Assembly (NCBI GenBank): GCA_949752735.1
Contig: OX457046.1
Coordinates: forward strand, 32,947,769 to 33,011,768
DNA length: 64,000 nucleotides
DNA from: Lumbricus terrestris
Taxonomy: Eukaryota > Annelida > Clitellata > Crassiclitellata > Lumbricidae
Direction of reading: 5' to 3'
The stretch's first letter is position 1; each line of letters opens with the position of its first letter. Below, in pieces: positions 53,101 through 64,000 of the stretch. The translations under genes and the position numbers were made by a program. The notes beneath the pieces are model-generated. The model was not told the DNA's origin. It ran no database searches and was given only the letters and a program-made list of their open reading frames with translations.

Positions 53101-54060
53101 AAGTCATTTGTCACAAGAGGAAAGAGACTCGTATACTGCAAAGGCCGAGAGGCCGTATTCTCTCGATCTCGCCTGGTGGCAAGATATATGTACTGACAGC
53201 AGGTAATTCAAGTTTAACAGACGAGGCCTTACCGCTTATCGACGGTTGCGCGCTCGCCTGGCTGGCCGTGCAGATTGACCGACGCGGGCCGCCGAAGTAA
53301 CGATCACAGTGCTATGTCACACGTACAAGGCACAACACACCCTTGTCTCCCACCGCCAAGGATCAGTGCACTAACGAGACCCCACAGCGTACGCAATGCG
53401 TAGAGTTCGTTATGAAGTGTCGGATGCCGACGGACTCGTGGCGTATAGGGCCGAGGCCTATACGACGCCGGAGCCTCGATCAGTTGCAGTAACACTGCTT
53501 TGTTTTACGCTGCAAGCACTCAGCGGGTCTGATTTTAACACGGCACCAAATGCCAGGAGACAGTTGCAAGTAAGACGGGATGAGCCACCACCAACTCTCC
53601 CTGGTGCGTCGAAGCGGGGCGATGCCCAGTCGGCCGCCGTTCGATCGTCACCGCAGGTAACGTTTAACCTCCGCGGGTGCGGATTCGATCCGATACAATA
53701 CTTCTCGTCAAATTCACCAGAAAACGTTTGGACACCAACAAACCAACGTAGCAATGTCAATTCAACGTGCCAGGACTGCGTAGAGAGCAATGAAACGAAC
53801 AGAGTTAATATTCATTGCCCATGGAGTAATCGCCATTACTCCACATATATAGCAGAGCACCGTGTGGCAGGCTTTATTCCACCGGAATATCGCTGTCTGC
53901 ACGCTATACTTTGGCTTGAAATTGACAATCGGTCTTCCGTATAGAAAAACCGTTATCAATTCGCCAAAAATTCATTTATTATCGGATCTTCACGATCTTT
54001 GGTTCTATCTCTTCCCAAACGACTTCTACGTAACCTACGCCCTAAATTAAGATTATTGGA
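50190..54060. other. CpG-rich block of unknown identity
   Basis: Base composition changes sharply at about 50190: CpG, rare elsewhere, becomes frequent, and AGGCCTA motifs almost vanish. AT-rich DNA returns after about 54060. Many short frames are open on both strands (the longest, 53396-53944 plus and 50163-50645 minus, encode 182 and 160 aa), but none shows a domain. A phrase of the type GAACAATCTGACACCAAG recurs near 51396, 51799 and 51985, each with a nearby ACAAAGTT, implying degenerate internal repetition. No inverted ends, LTRs or target duplication were found. It may be a foreign or retroelement-derived insert or an unmethylated regulatory island. Confidence 0.55.
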
Positions 54061-54478
54061 CGGCCAGAAAATTAATTATTCTATGGGTACTAAAATACCT
54101 AAGAGCGTTCCATAGCGATTTGGCTATAAATGCCTCATCTTCGCTCTTGCCTGCTTCCAGCTGTGTTCCACAGGCATTACTTAATGGTCGCGCTCTAATA
54201 GCGCAGTGGTCGCGCTTTAATAGCGCATATTTTCGTAGCGCATTTCTGCTAGGGGAAATTACGCCTTACCTATAAATGACTCTAACTACACGGTTGGGCT
54301 GCTTTAGGAGCGTCACCGTGGCTCCTGCCTGTCTCCAGCTTCAGTTTGACAAGGCAGCCGGTCGGAGTTTACCGTCTTGTGGCTGAAACGCCACACTTGT
54401 ACCATTGGAAATTATGCATTTTCTCGATTTGGGCATAAAATATTGATTAGGGTGCTTGGCTTTTAATACGTACTTGTG

Positions 54479-54695
54479 TGGCACGGTGGTGTAGTAGTGG
54501 CATCAGCACCTTGGGCCGGAGGGTTCCAGGTTCGAATCCACTTCACGCTGCTGTGTAGGGACCTTGAGCAAGTACTTCACTCGCAATTGCTCGGGCACTT
54601 CAGTGTGAAACTCCGATGCAATGTTCACTCTGTAGCCGGGAGTGCCTCTGGGTAGAGAGCTTGAATGGGCGCTATAGAAATGGAGAAATAAAAAA
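54479..54695 (+). mobile_element. full-length tRNA-derived SINE
   Basis: The tRNA-like head has box A-like GTGGTGTAGTAGTGG and box B GGTTCGAATCC (54529-54539). The body includes CAAGTACTTCACTCGCAATT. The tail GGGCGCTATAGAAAT ends in an A-rich run. Confidence 0.85.
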
Positions 54696-56072
54696 ATCCT
54701 GATATGCATGCATACTGAGAGGTTGCATGTGGTATGTGGAGCAATGCTCAGGATATTTATGGTGCAACTATATTACCATTTAGATTCTTATGTGCGCTCA
54801 TGCGTTGCATGACTTTAGACCCTATGTTTAAGGCAATGTGTCCGCTATGTTTGTACAAATATTTAATCACACCTTTTTAGGGCCTTACAAGAGCATCTTG
54901 CAGGTTTAATAAAATTCTCTTGAATTGTAGGATAGCCAGGCATATGTATATGACCTTTTAGAAGATAGTTCTTTGCAACCTTAACTGTCACTAAGTTTGT
55001 TTACTTGCAAAGTAGAAGGGAGGGAATCACAATTTGGCCTATCAATATGTGGCATATTAAGTGTCATGATACATTTAAATAATTTAAAGCGCTGTCCTAG
55101 TACATACGTGCATGCAAGAATACATGTATACACAACACATATATGTACAGTTGTACACATGTATTCATGCATACCTACATATTACACTTTCAGAGAATTA
55201 GTGATTGTGTCTTCCGACAAGTGATGAATATATAGCTGGCACTGCTTTGCGTGGCCTACAGTAGAAGCAAAAAAAAAAGAATCTGCTGTCACGAGGTGTA
55301 AGTTTTTGTATTTCATGACACACCATTTCGTGGCATTGTGATCGCCTGAAGCTATGCTTTATGGCAGCGGTCAGGTCACGATGTATTTAATGTAAGACTG
55401 GATATGCATGGATTGTGTTGAAGGCCTAACTGAAGCGCTTTGTCCCTCACTTACTGAAGAAGATACCTGTAAATGTGTTGGGCTTCTTGTGCAGTTGAAG
55501 TTGACAGTATTGTAGAGATGAATGAATAACCTGCTAGGTCTTTGTCTGGTCATATTATTTATTCATGTTTAATATTGTTATCAGATGTATTGTTGTTAGT
55601 TTGACTAATATTGTTGGCTATTCAGATCTGACTCTGCTGTATGGCTTTTCTTTGTTGTTTTGGGAGAAAGACTTGACTGAAGTGTTGTCCAACAGCTTTG
55701 GTAGACAGCTTGACCCACTTCAACCATCTGTTGCGGATGTTTAATATTTAAATATATTGCATAAAAGTACTGAATAAGTAATTGAGTATCCTACAGGAGA
55801 TACTCAGTTATGCTGTCAGTTTTAATGGTTCTAACTTGAGGAGGCCTGTGTGTGGTAGCCTAGTTTTTAGGTTGCTGAACTGTTAGCCTTGGGGTAAAGA
55901 GCTGAAGTCTCCCTATTGCTGTTTAAGGACACTGAGTGTAGCCCTCCTCCTTTATCCAGGCTTGGGACTGGCAGAGTGCAACCAGTGGGGGAGTTGGGTT
56001 GGAGTATTTTCCAGGTCTCATAGATATTTCAAAATATATGTTTGTTTGTTTGTTTGTATGTGCACTTGTTAT

Positions 56073-56262
56073 AGCGCCCCTTCAAGCTCTCCACTCAGAG
56101 GCGCTCCCGACTGCAGAGCGGACACTGCATCGGAGTTTCACGCCGAAGCGCTGAGCAATTGTGAGTGAAGGACTTGCCCAAGGTCCCTACGCGACGACTT
56201 GAGGTGGATTCGAACCTCGAACCTTCCAGCTTCAAGGCAACGACGCCACCACCACGCCCCAC
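56073..56262 (-). mobile_element. tRNA-derived SINE, reverse orientation
   Basis: The reverse complement of the 54479 family. It starts at the tail (TATAGCGCCCCTTCAAGC) and ends at the tRNA-like head, with GGATTCGAACCTC as the inverted box B. Confidence 0.83.
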
Positions 56263-57628
56263 AATATTCCAATATTTAGAATGTTTACATATTTCTAGAA
56301 TGTTACATAGAATTATTGCATAGAATGTTCCAATATTACTAGTGCTCCTTGGTCTGTTCAGCCATATTAAATGGATACATTGACCACTGTGACCAATTGC
56401 AGGCTGGCTGTAATGAGATGATTAGATGGTGAGGGAGAGGACTGGCCAATGGCCACCCGTCCTTCTTTGCCAGAGGCTAAGCATGTGCATGTGTGTATTA
56501 ATTATTGTGACCGTCTGCTCTGTGCACGTCTGTTTACTGTCTGTTTACTGTCTGTTTACTGTCTGTTTGCTGTTTGTTTACTGTGTTCCAATCCAATGAA
56601 TCTGCTGTACTTGATTTCAATTTGTATGTTGTGTATGGGTGTATGTTGATTTTGCTCTGACATCAGCAGAAGGAGCCAATTGATATTTTTTGTCTATTAT
56701 GGCGTTACAGATTAACTGTTGAAATTAGCTCAGGGCTGCGTTAAGGCTAGTGCAGGTCCGGGTACTTTGATCACTGATCCCCCGCCATTGGCCCTTGTTT
56801 GACAGTCCTCCAGTCCAGCACATATTTATAACTTTGGCACCTCAAAACTGCCGCCCGGGTGCTGCAACATCCTTGGTGCCCTCATTAAATTGGCCTGTTT
56901 TAGCTTGACTAAGATTCCAATTTATTATCACCTATAGATAGCTTACTTTGAGTAGAAATGTAAAGTTATGAACTACTGTGAGAGAAGAGGAAATGCCAGT
57001 CATATAACGTACGTGTATGCTTTAAACAGAGGCGCAGGGAACCAGCGCACTGTGTGCAGGGTATGTCACAGGACCCCAGAAAACTTCAAAGTATAGATAT
57101 TTAGATTGAACTATTAATGATAGAAACGGAAGCCAAGCCCATTTTAGTGTTTCCTTGGTGTGGGGTACTTGGTATGCTGAGTGAAGGATGTGCTGATTGC
57201 AAGTTGTTTGACAGCTCTGGTACTTGTAGTGAAACTCTGAGAAAAACACCCATAGGGAGATCAGCGTTAGAATATGGGAGCTTTTTAAAATGGATTGAAA
57301 TGCACGGTATTGGGTGGAGATGTGTTTTATCTCATTTCGACAGGGTTGCATACAATGCTGCCTTTAATTAAAGGAGGGGTGACACGAATGCAGCTGAAAC
57401 ACTGCAGCGAAATATCTTACTGCTAGACATTTCTGTGCAATTTGAAAAGCCACAGTAGAATGCTTGTGACAGATCATAGCATGCCTCCGATATTGTGCTA
57501 TATTGCATGGCATTTTACATAATTTTGACGATGTTGAGTCTATCTTACAGGCCCTATACTCTCAAAGTGTTACCTATATAAATGCAGAAGGCCTTGAAGT
57601 CAGTTACTGACTGTTTTTTCGCCTGCTG

Positions 57629-57694
57629 TCGGCCGGGAGCGCCTCTGAGTAGGTACCTTGAAGGGGCGCTATATAAATTACGATTGATTGATTG
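57629..57694 (+). mobile_element. SINE tail fragment
   Basis: Only the 3' part remains (GCCTCTGAGTAGGTACCTTG then GGGCGCTATATAAATTA), followed by GATT repeats. Confidence 0.7.
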
Positions 57695-58648
57695 ACCTTT
57701 ATTTGAGTAGGGTCTAGGAAGATGCTCAGTGCAAGATATATGAGGCTGATTGGTTTATGGAGTTTGTTTTGCTAATTCCACTTGGTTTATCAGTTTGCAT
57801 CTGACTCAGAAGATCAGTTCTTGTTTAACCTGCCATTGATGATAATAATCTTCTGTCATCAGTTGATCTCCACTTTTTGTTTGATTATGTGTGCTAATTT
57901 CTATTAATGCAATTATTGCTTTTATGATTGACTGTGTTTGCTATTTTCGTAATTATTTTCGTAATTGTTTATTTGCATAATATTTTATCTTTGCATTCCA
58001 AATTACTCTGTAGATGTCATGAACTATATTGTCTCAGTTGCGTCTGTGTCAGCTTTATTACTTCAAATAAACGAATTAATTGATTGATTGATTAATCGGT
58101 TGTTGAAATTGGCAGTGGGTTGGTTCCAGGTCTTGAACATGGAAATTGCTTAACCTTAGAATCTTCTGAATAACTCAGAAGCTCCTCGGAATTCATGAGC
58201 CCAAGGTCAAAAATGACCACAGCAATCCAATGACAGGACTATGTTTAACCTCATGATGGTAACTTTTGTATCCCAAAGAATGAAGGGCTGAAGTGACACA
58301 TGGTATTCCAATTAGTAAACCAATTCCTTGGTGCTGTAGATCTGACAATGTTATTTCAAAACAAGTCAGCAATGTTTCACGTGGAGTAGATATGCGCTCT
58401 GCGCAAGGTAATTGCAGAAGAGAATGTATAATCATAGACTGTTACGAGTGTAATTTCAATGAGTGGCCATGGGAAATAATTTAAATGTAGTATTTCCTCC
58501 TTTGTGGAGTATTTCCCCTTGAGGAAGCCAGGTGGCCAATACATACAGGGCACTTACACTTTGAACTCTGTTATAAATCTATTTTTAGCGTTGAGTTTGC
58601 TGTAGCTAGGAATTTTTGCAGGTACATCTATAGGGCCCACAATTTTTA

Positions 58649-58690
58649 GGAGCACCTCTGAGTAGGTATCTTCAGTGGTGCTATATAAAT
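58649..58690 (+). mobile_element. SINE tail fragment
   Basis: A 3' tail remnant with CACCTCTGAGTAGGTATCTT and GTGCTATATAAATTC. Confidence 0.6.
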
Positions 58691-59820
58691 TCTGATTAAT
58701 TTATTGGTTAGGTTGCTTAGTACAAGTAAACATTTGTTTGAGATCTGCAATGTAAAGACCTAGGATACTATGATAACATATTCACCATTTATTCATGTAT
58801 TGAGCTTGTGCAAGGGGTTTAATATTTAATACCAGGATTGTTGGTACCAGGTAGTTTTGTCTGAAATATGATGTTGCTGTACATACGTTCTTAATAACTT
58901 TCTCTTTGCCTGGTCAGAAACTTTGGCTGCAAGTGAAACAATATACAACACTGATGAAAGCAAGCAGCAACTTTATCTTTTAGGCTTGTCCAGGATTTCC
59001 CTAACTAGCAAAAACAGAACAGTGGTTAATTGGTTGGTCCTCTAATTGACTGGGCAAAACTGGCGACATAAAAATACACAGACTGTCAAACGTAATGAGG
59101 ACCAGGCTTGGCCAGATAGCAAAAAGTCATACGAATATACAGACAGACAGACAGACAGACAGGCAGACTGAAAGGAAGTGCTTTATCAGAACGGATCACA
59201 TGTCAATAATTAGAGAGCCGTGGGAAATTCCGAAATTTACAGATCTTTCAGTTTTAAAAAATAATGAAAATCATCAAGATCTCAGTATTGTTTTCATCTT
59301 TCGACAGCTCTGGTTACAAGTGTTTTCACTTGTGCACCAAAATCTTCTTACATTTTCACATGCGTATCATTTTCCTTTTCAGTTTGACCTAAATTTATTC
59401 CATGAACCTGTTCTATCTTAAATTATTTCCATTTTGAATTATTCTTCGTATTTTCTTTGCTGTAAATTTATTTCTCCAATGTATCCTCACGTATGAGCCA
59501 CTTCGGTAGTCTAAATCCTTTTCAACTGTGGTTTTTGCTTATTGCTCAGTTGGTTTCAATAAATGATATGCTTTCTTACTTACTTCAAATTCAGTGTTCT
59601 GAATTCTCTAGCAGTTTAGCTTCACTTGTGCCTCACTTCTATCACTTGTTTTCTTGGCCGTTTTCTTTATGAATAATTCCGATAGGAGAACTGTTACAGT
59701 GAAGGGATGAAATCCTCCACCTTCATTGTCACATGTAAAAATTTATCACGTCACCTGCAGGAATGGTCACTGTTCAATATACGTGTCTCTTTGTGATCTG
59801 TGTTTGCACGTGGCCAGTGT

Positions 59821-59877
<57 letters not shown>

Positions 59878-59886
59878 TATATATAT
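59821..59886. repeat. (TA)n microsatellite
   Basis: A TA run with a short CACACA interruption; non-coding. Confidence 0.95.
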
Positions 59887-61574
59887 TTGAAGATAAAGTA
59901 CATTGTTATTCAGACAAATAACATGCTGTTGATTTTTGAGTGGTTATCCAAGTCTCTTAAGACTTCTTACTCTTATCAACTATAGTGGACTTCAATCCTG
60001 GTTTGCAACTCCCAACAGACAGCAGATTTGTTCCCTTTTAGTCATCCAGACTTCCAACAGCAATATCCCGGTGTTCAGAATTTAGGATGTTGATGTTAAT
60101 CATGCCAACTGTCAATTTTTGCATCTATTAATAGTTTAATACCTTGGGTGAGAGCAGCTCTAGAGAATTCCCTTATTAGGCTAGGCTGTTGCTTGTCTGC
60201 CTGACTTGGTATGCCATCAATTAAATATTTGGCTGTGTGTGCGTCATATTTTTTGTTTACGTTTGTGGTTAGGACCAATTTCAGAGCAATGTTTTGGTAG
60301 GAATATCATTCATCTCTGTGTAGTTTTAGCGATGCTATAACTGTAGACATAGCCTTTCATGGACTAACACTAAGGGGACAAGTGGACCTGACAAAAGACC
60401 GAGAACAATGGAGATGATTGCCGGTGTCCCCCATATTATTCATATACCCCCAAATGAAGAGAAGTTGAAAAAAGCCACTTCCACGTGTATTTATTTTTGC
60501 AAGTTAACTTCCGTCTGCTTTGTTTGAACAATGACATTAACAGGTATATTTATTCCTACTAGATAATTTTTTGCTTGAGTTCAAGAGCAATTAGAACATA
60601 ATTTAGAGCACTTGAGAACACTTAGAGTCACTAAATAAATTTGAGTTGCCTTGCTCCGAACTTTGCTTAGGACACTTGAAACAAGTAGTCACTTTAAATT
60701 TTGATTGCTGCAAAAAATTCAATTACACACATTTTTCGATAATTGGGATATATGCAAATAGAATGGTTTATTCGGGGATAGATAAATTCATCCCCCCGGA
60801 TAGCTTTAAGGTGGATAGAATATCCCATGACATCGGAAGGACAGTGACGATGAGTAATGCATTGGGAATGTATCGTACCTGGTAATCTTTTATCTGTTTT
60901 CTGGAGATTGCTCTAGTGCTACTCAAATTATGCACGGTGGAAGGAATCATTAGAGTGTGGCTTGGTGATGTAGAACATTGGTACCAGACAAACATTCACA
61001 GCACAATTTTCTGACAGCAAGTGACAGTTGAGTATGAAGGGAAATGATCAAAGTGTGCAGTGGACAGCTCTATCTACTATGAGATCAAAAGGAGCTAGAA
61101 GATTGTTGCTTGAAAGTCAACAGCGGGGTACCAGTCTGTTCACGATTTCCGTGCATGCCCAGTCCATGAGATATCTTACCATCCTGTTTCCAGCGCATTA
61201 GCTGTACCATAGGCATATATGGTCTGGCATAATATTTGTCTTAACATAATTTGGTGTCTCTGATTTTGAATATCAATATCCATGTGATGTTATCAAACTT
61301 ATCATGTAGTGACTTACTCGTTGTATCATTTGTCATGGAACTTTGAGTAACAGATAGGGATTTGGTTACAGCGAGAAAATGCAGAGTTGTAGGTATTTTA
61401 GTCACTGTTTGACATGATGTAAACCCACACATGTCTTTTGAATCACAATGAAAGATGAGCTTACACTTTGTCAGCATCTCCTATAGCAGGACTGTGATAG
61501 CCATCATCATTTGATGGTGTACTTTCACCTTGATTTTGTGTCTCTTGTCAGGCTCTTCTGTCACTTGCTCATTG

Positions 61575-61577
<3 letters not shown>

Positions 61578-61634
<57 letters not shown>

Positions 61635-61684
61635 TATATACATATATATATACATATATATACATATATATGTATATATATATA
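61578..61684. repeat. (TA)n microsatellite with regular CATA interruptions
   Basis: A TA run whose second half has ACATATATA units at short regular spacing. Confidence 0.95.
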
Positions 61685-62353
61685 GGCCTATGCCTTGTGC
61701 TGTTAGAATATTTCCAGATTGAACAGTTTGTGTGAAGTGGGATCATATTGCGTGATCCTGCATGATCTCGTGTTTCTATTCATTTGCATTATGAACTGTT
61801 TTGCTTAATAATTGTCCTCTTGTGATCCATTTCTGTTACTGGGCTCCAATTACGGGTTTCAGCTCACAATGCTGATTCACCATTGAACAATTAGTGCACG
61901 AAAAACTGATGGACTTGGACATTTACAAATTTCTGTAATGTACATGTGGTTATTCTAAGGTTGTTTATGTGTATTAAATGGTAAACAATTGTGTTGAAAA
62001 TAAAAGGTGAATCCTTAAATAAGTTGCTTAGCAACTGTAGAATTATATCCAGGTGACAATGTGCAGCTGTATTTTATTGTATTTATAAATTTATATACAA
62101 TTGGGATGTGTTGTTTTGTGAAAATAGGCCGCTTTAATTAAGGAAACCATGTGGAACTTGTCTGAGCTCTGTTTATCACCAAAGGTTCTGTTTAGGTTTA
62201 GTCTGTGTTTATAGGCCTTCTGTTGGATATCAGCTCAGAAAGATGCCAGGAATCTCTGACTGACAGGAGGCCTACTTGAAACCCTTATGGTTTGACATGA
62301 CCAACATCGCTACTTAGTGGGTTCTGGTGGCCAGTAGAGGTGTCCCTGAACAT

Positions 62354-62893
62354 TTGAAAAGCATGTAGGATTATGTTAATAGAAGGCACTCATGTAAAAG
62401 GGACATTTGTTTATATATGTTGTAAATTCACATAAAACAGGTGTCCAACTGTTTATCATGCTCCTAAACTCATCTGTTGTGATATAGATGACAAGAGTTT
62501 GACATGCTGTGGACAGTTAGAGTGTCTTTACGACCCTCTGATAAATTCTCCATTGATTCTTTTGGGTTTTATTTATATTTATTGGTGTCAGTTTAATGAC
62601 AGATTGATCTTTAAATTAGTTTTCAGCATTCAGATAGTGAATGACCAGTGGACTGTTCAGGTAGACTTATTGTCAGTTGCCTGATCCACATAAATTTCTT
62701 TTATCTGGACGAATAGAATTGTTTGCTAACTGAACAGTTTTTGATTGATTCATTGATTGATTCATTTATTAAATGAATTTGTTCAGTGCCTCTTAAACGG
62801 TTGGACACCTGTTTTATGTGAATTTGCAACATATATAAACAAATGTCCCTTTTACATTGAGTGCCTCCTAACACAACCCTACATGCTTTTCAA
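62354..62893. repeat. foldback repeat, about 100-bp arms
   Basis: The arm 62354-62455 is repeated inverted at 62794-62893 with roughly nine-tenths identity by eye (for example AAAAGGGACATTTGTTTATA and CATAAAACAGGTGTCCAAC), separated by about 340 bp. A SINE-tail-like CAGAGGCACTCCCATCC follows the right arm. It may be a non-autonomous foldback element or a local inverted duplication. Confidence 0.8.
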
Positions 62894-64000
62894 TACTCAG
62901 AGGCACTCCCATCCACTGCACGGCCAAATAAAACTGTCTTAAGATGAGAGAGTAATGCCTGAGAAGGAGTTCTGGAAAGGGAGGGGAGTGTCAAGTGCAG
63001 ACCACTCCAGGTCGAGGGTCCTATCACCCATGAGGCACGGTTCTGCTTGGATGGGATGGTCATTAATGTCTGGTTGCTTGGATGACTGTTGAAATGTAGA
63101 ATGAGGTAGACAGAGGGATATATTTAACAGCTAAATATGGATAGAACTCAGCGTACACAAGCAAGAAATCCCAGGCAAACTTCAGACAATTGTCAAAATA
63201 TGCCAAACATTATTTTGTAGCATGAGTTCCTAAGAACTCGTGGATGTTCCGAGAATGGTATACTTGAGTAATGCGAGGCTCTTTGCCTGTGGAGTCCTGG
63301 AAGATGTTTGTGGTATCCATTGATCCACCAGAGCCTGCTGCTCATCATCATTGTTGACTCTGACTCATCATCGTCTCCTTGCTGTGAATAGATATCCTAT
63401 ACCTTTCCTGGCATTTCCTGGATCATCAGTAACTATATCAGCATGACTCTGCTCTCAAAGAAAAGCCAGATGTTGTCTGTCTGGTCAGATGGAAATGACA
63501 TGGTCAGTGGAGAGAACGAACAGATGGATGCGGAGATGGATGACTCCATGAATAAGCTGCTGGTAGAGGAGAGGGACTGACAAAAGATGAATGGAAACTG
63601 GAACTGACTGTCTGGTCTGGAGAGGGATGAGATCCAATGTTCTAAGTGCCTTCTTGGACTCTGATAAGATCAGATGGCTGGGTAGCTTGCCCAAGGCAGA
63701 ATGGGTGGGAGTGTGTGGGGGGAGGGCTGGTATGAGTCAGACAGGAATGATCTGCCTGGATGCTTTGTAGTGTGGTCTGTTCATGGATTGCTGTGAAGCT
63801 ACGATTTCGTTCAGTCTGCCAGAACATTAAAAAAATTAAGTGAGTCTAGAGTGGTTCACTGCGGTTACTCTGTGCATGCGATATTACAAAGACCTGCACT
63901 GAGGGTAATTTGTGCCAATCGTTAGTGGTAGCTTAGCTGCACCTCTACGCTGGCATGACAGATTGTATATTAGCTATTTAGGGACCGGTACTAATTAAGA

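Larger units (their letters stand above)
47133..64000 (+). other. alpha-actinin intron 1 (incomplete)
   Basis: From the donor of exon 1 to the window end, no further conserved exon was recognised. The intron holds a LINE fragment, SINEs, a CpG-rich block, TA microsatellites and a foldback repeat, each listed separately. The rest is AT-rich sequence with only short uninformative frames. Confidence 0.65.

Noticed and set aside
53396..53944. 182-aa plus-strand ORF in the CpG-rich block
   Set aside because: No domain, no compositional protein signature and several overlapping open frames; high GC makes chance ORFs common here.
57117..57371. 84-aa plus and 109-aa minus ORFs overlapping each other
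   Set aside because: Neither shows splice context or a recognisable motif, and both are of a length expected by chance in intron DNA.

Overview
The window is animal nuclear DNA, most likely from a marine invertebrate. The genes are split by GT-AG introns, intergenic DNA is AT-rich and CpG-poor, tRNA-derived SINEs and hAT elements are common, and the palindromic octamer TAGGCCTA recurs throughout. Two conserved host genes are present. A complete seven-exon RSPH1 (radial spoke head protein, 309 aa, six MORN repeats) lies at 12198-19014. The first coding exon of an alpha-actinin lies at 47046-47132, and its first intron fills the rest of the window. The species was not determined.

Layout: 1-5280 is gene-free DNA with small hAT MITEs and simple repeats. 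5289-10626 is an apparently complete autonomous hAT transposon with 8-bp target duplication CCCCAAAT, whose three-exon gene fuses an OTU-type cysteine protease domain to a hAT transposase. 10635-19014 holds a degenerate tandem repeat and RSPH1, with two hAT elements and a SINE in its introns. 19015-25730 is intergenic, with a LINE remnant, two MITEs and a long TGAG microsatellite.

25737-42401 is an intact 16,665-bp Polinton/Maverick (adintovirus-like element). It has 404-bp terminal inverted repeats that differ at one base and a 6-bp target duplication GACGGC. Its left plus-strand block encodes protein-primed DNA polymerase B, a zinc-motif/HNH-like protein, an adenain-like cysteine protease and three tandem fibre-like proteins. 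The central minus-strand block, listed from the element's right, encodes the packaging ATPase, penton-like minor capsid protein, a pVI/pX-like protein, a tandem array of short related ORFs, a conserved Polinton protein, a small basic protein and the major capsid protein. The right plus-strand block encodes a zinc-ribbon/PLA2 protein overlapping a chromodomain integrase. Together these are the usual parts of a virion-forming element: replication (polymerase), integration (integrase), shell (MCP, mCP), packaging (ATPase), maturation (protease) and probable membrane penetration (PLA2, pVI-like). Every main ORF is open, so the insertion looks young.

42413-46410 has three further hAT elements, each with an 8-bp duplication, and a perfect 147-bp palindrome. 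47133-64000 is actinin intron 1, holding a LINE fragment, several SINEs, a foldback repeat and a striking CpG-rich block (about 50190-54060) that I could not identify.

The most unusual points are these: the integrase has no usable ATG and sits in the -1 frame behind a canonical slippery heptamer; a tandem array of module-shuffled ORFs is separated by repeats with phased ACGT tetramers; the fibre-like genes are triplicated; the OTU-hAT transposon appears complete; and the CpG-rich block is unexplained.
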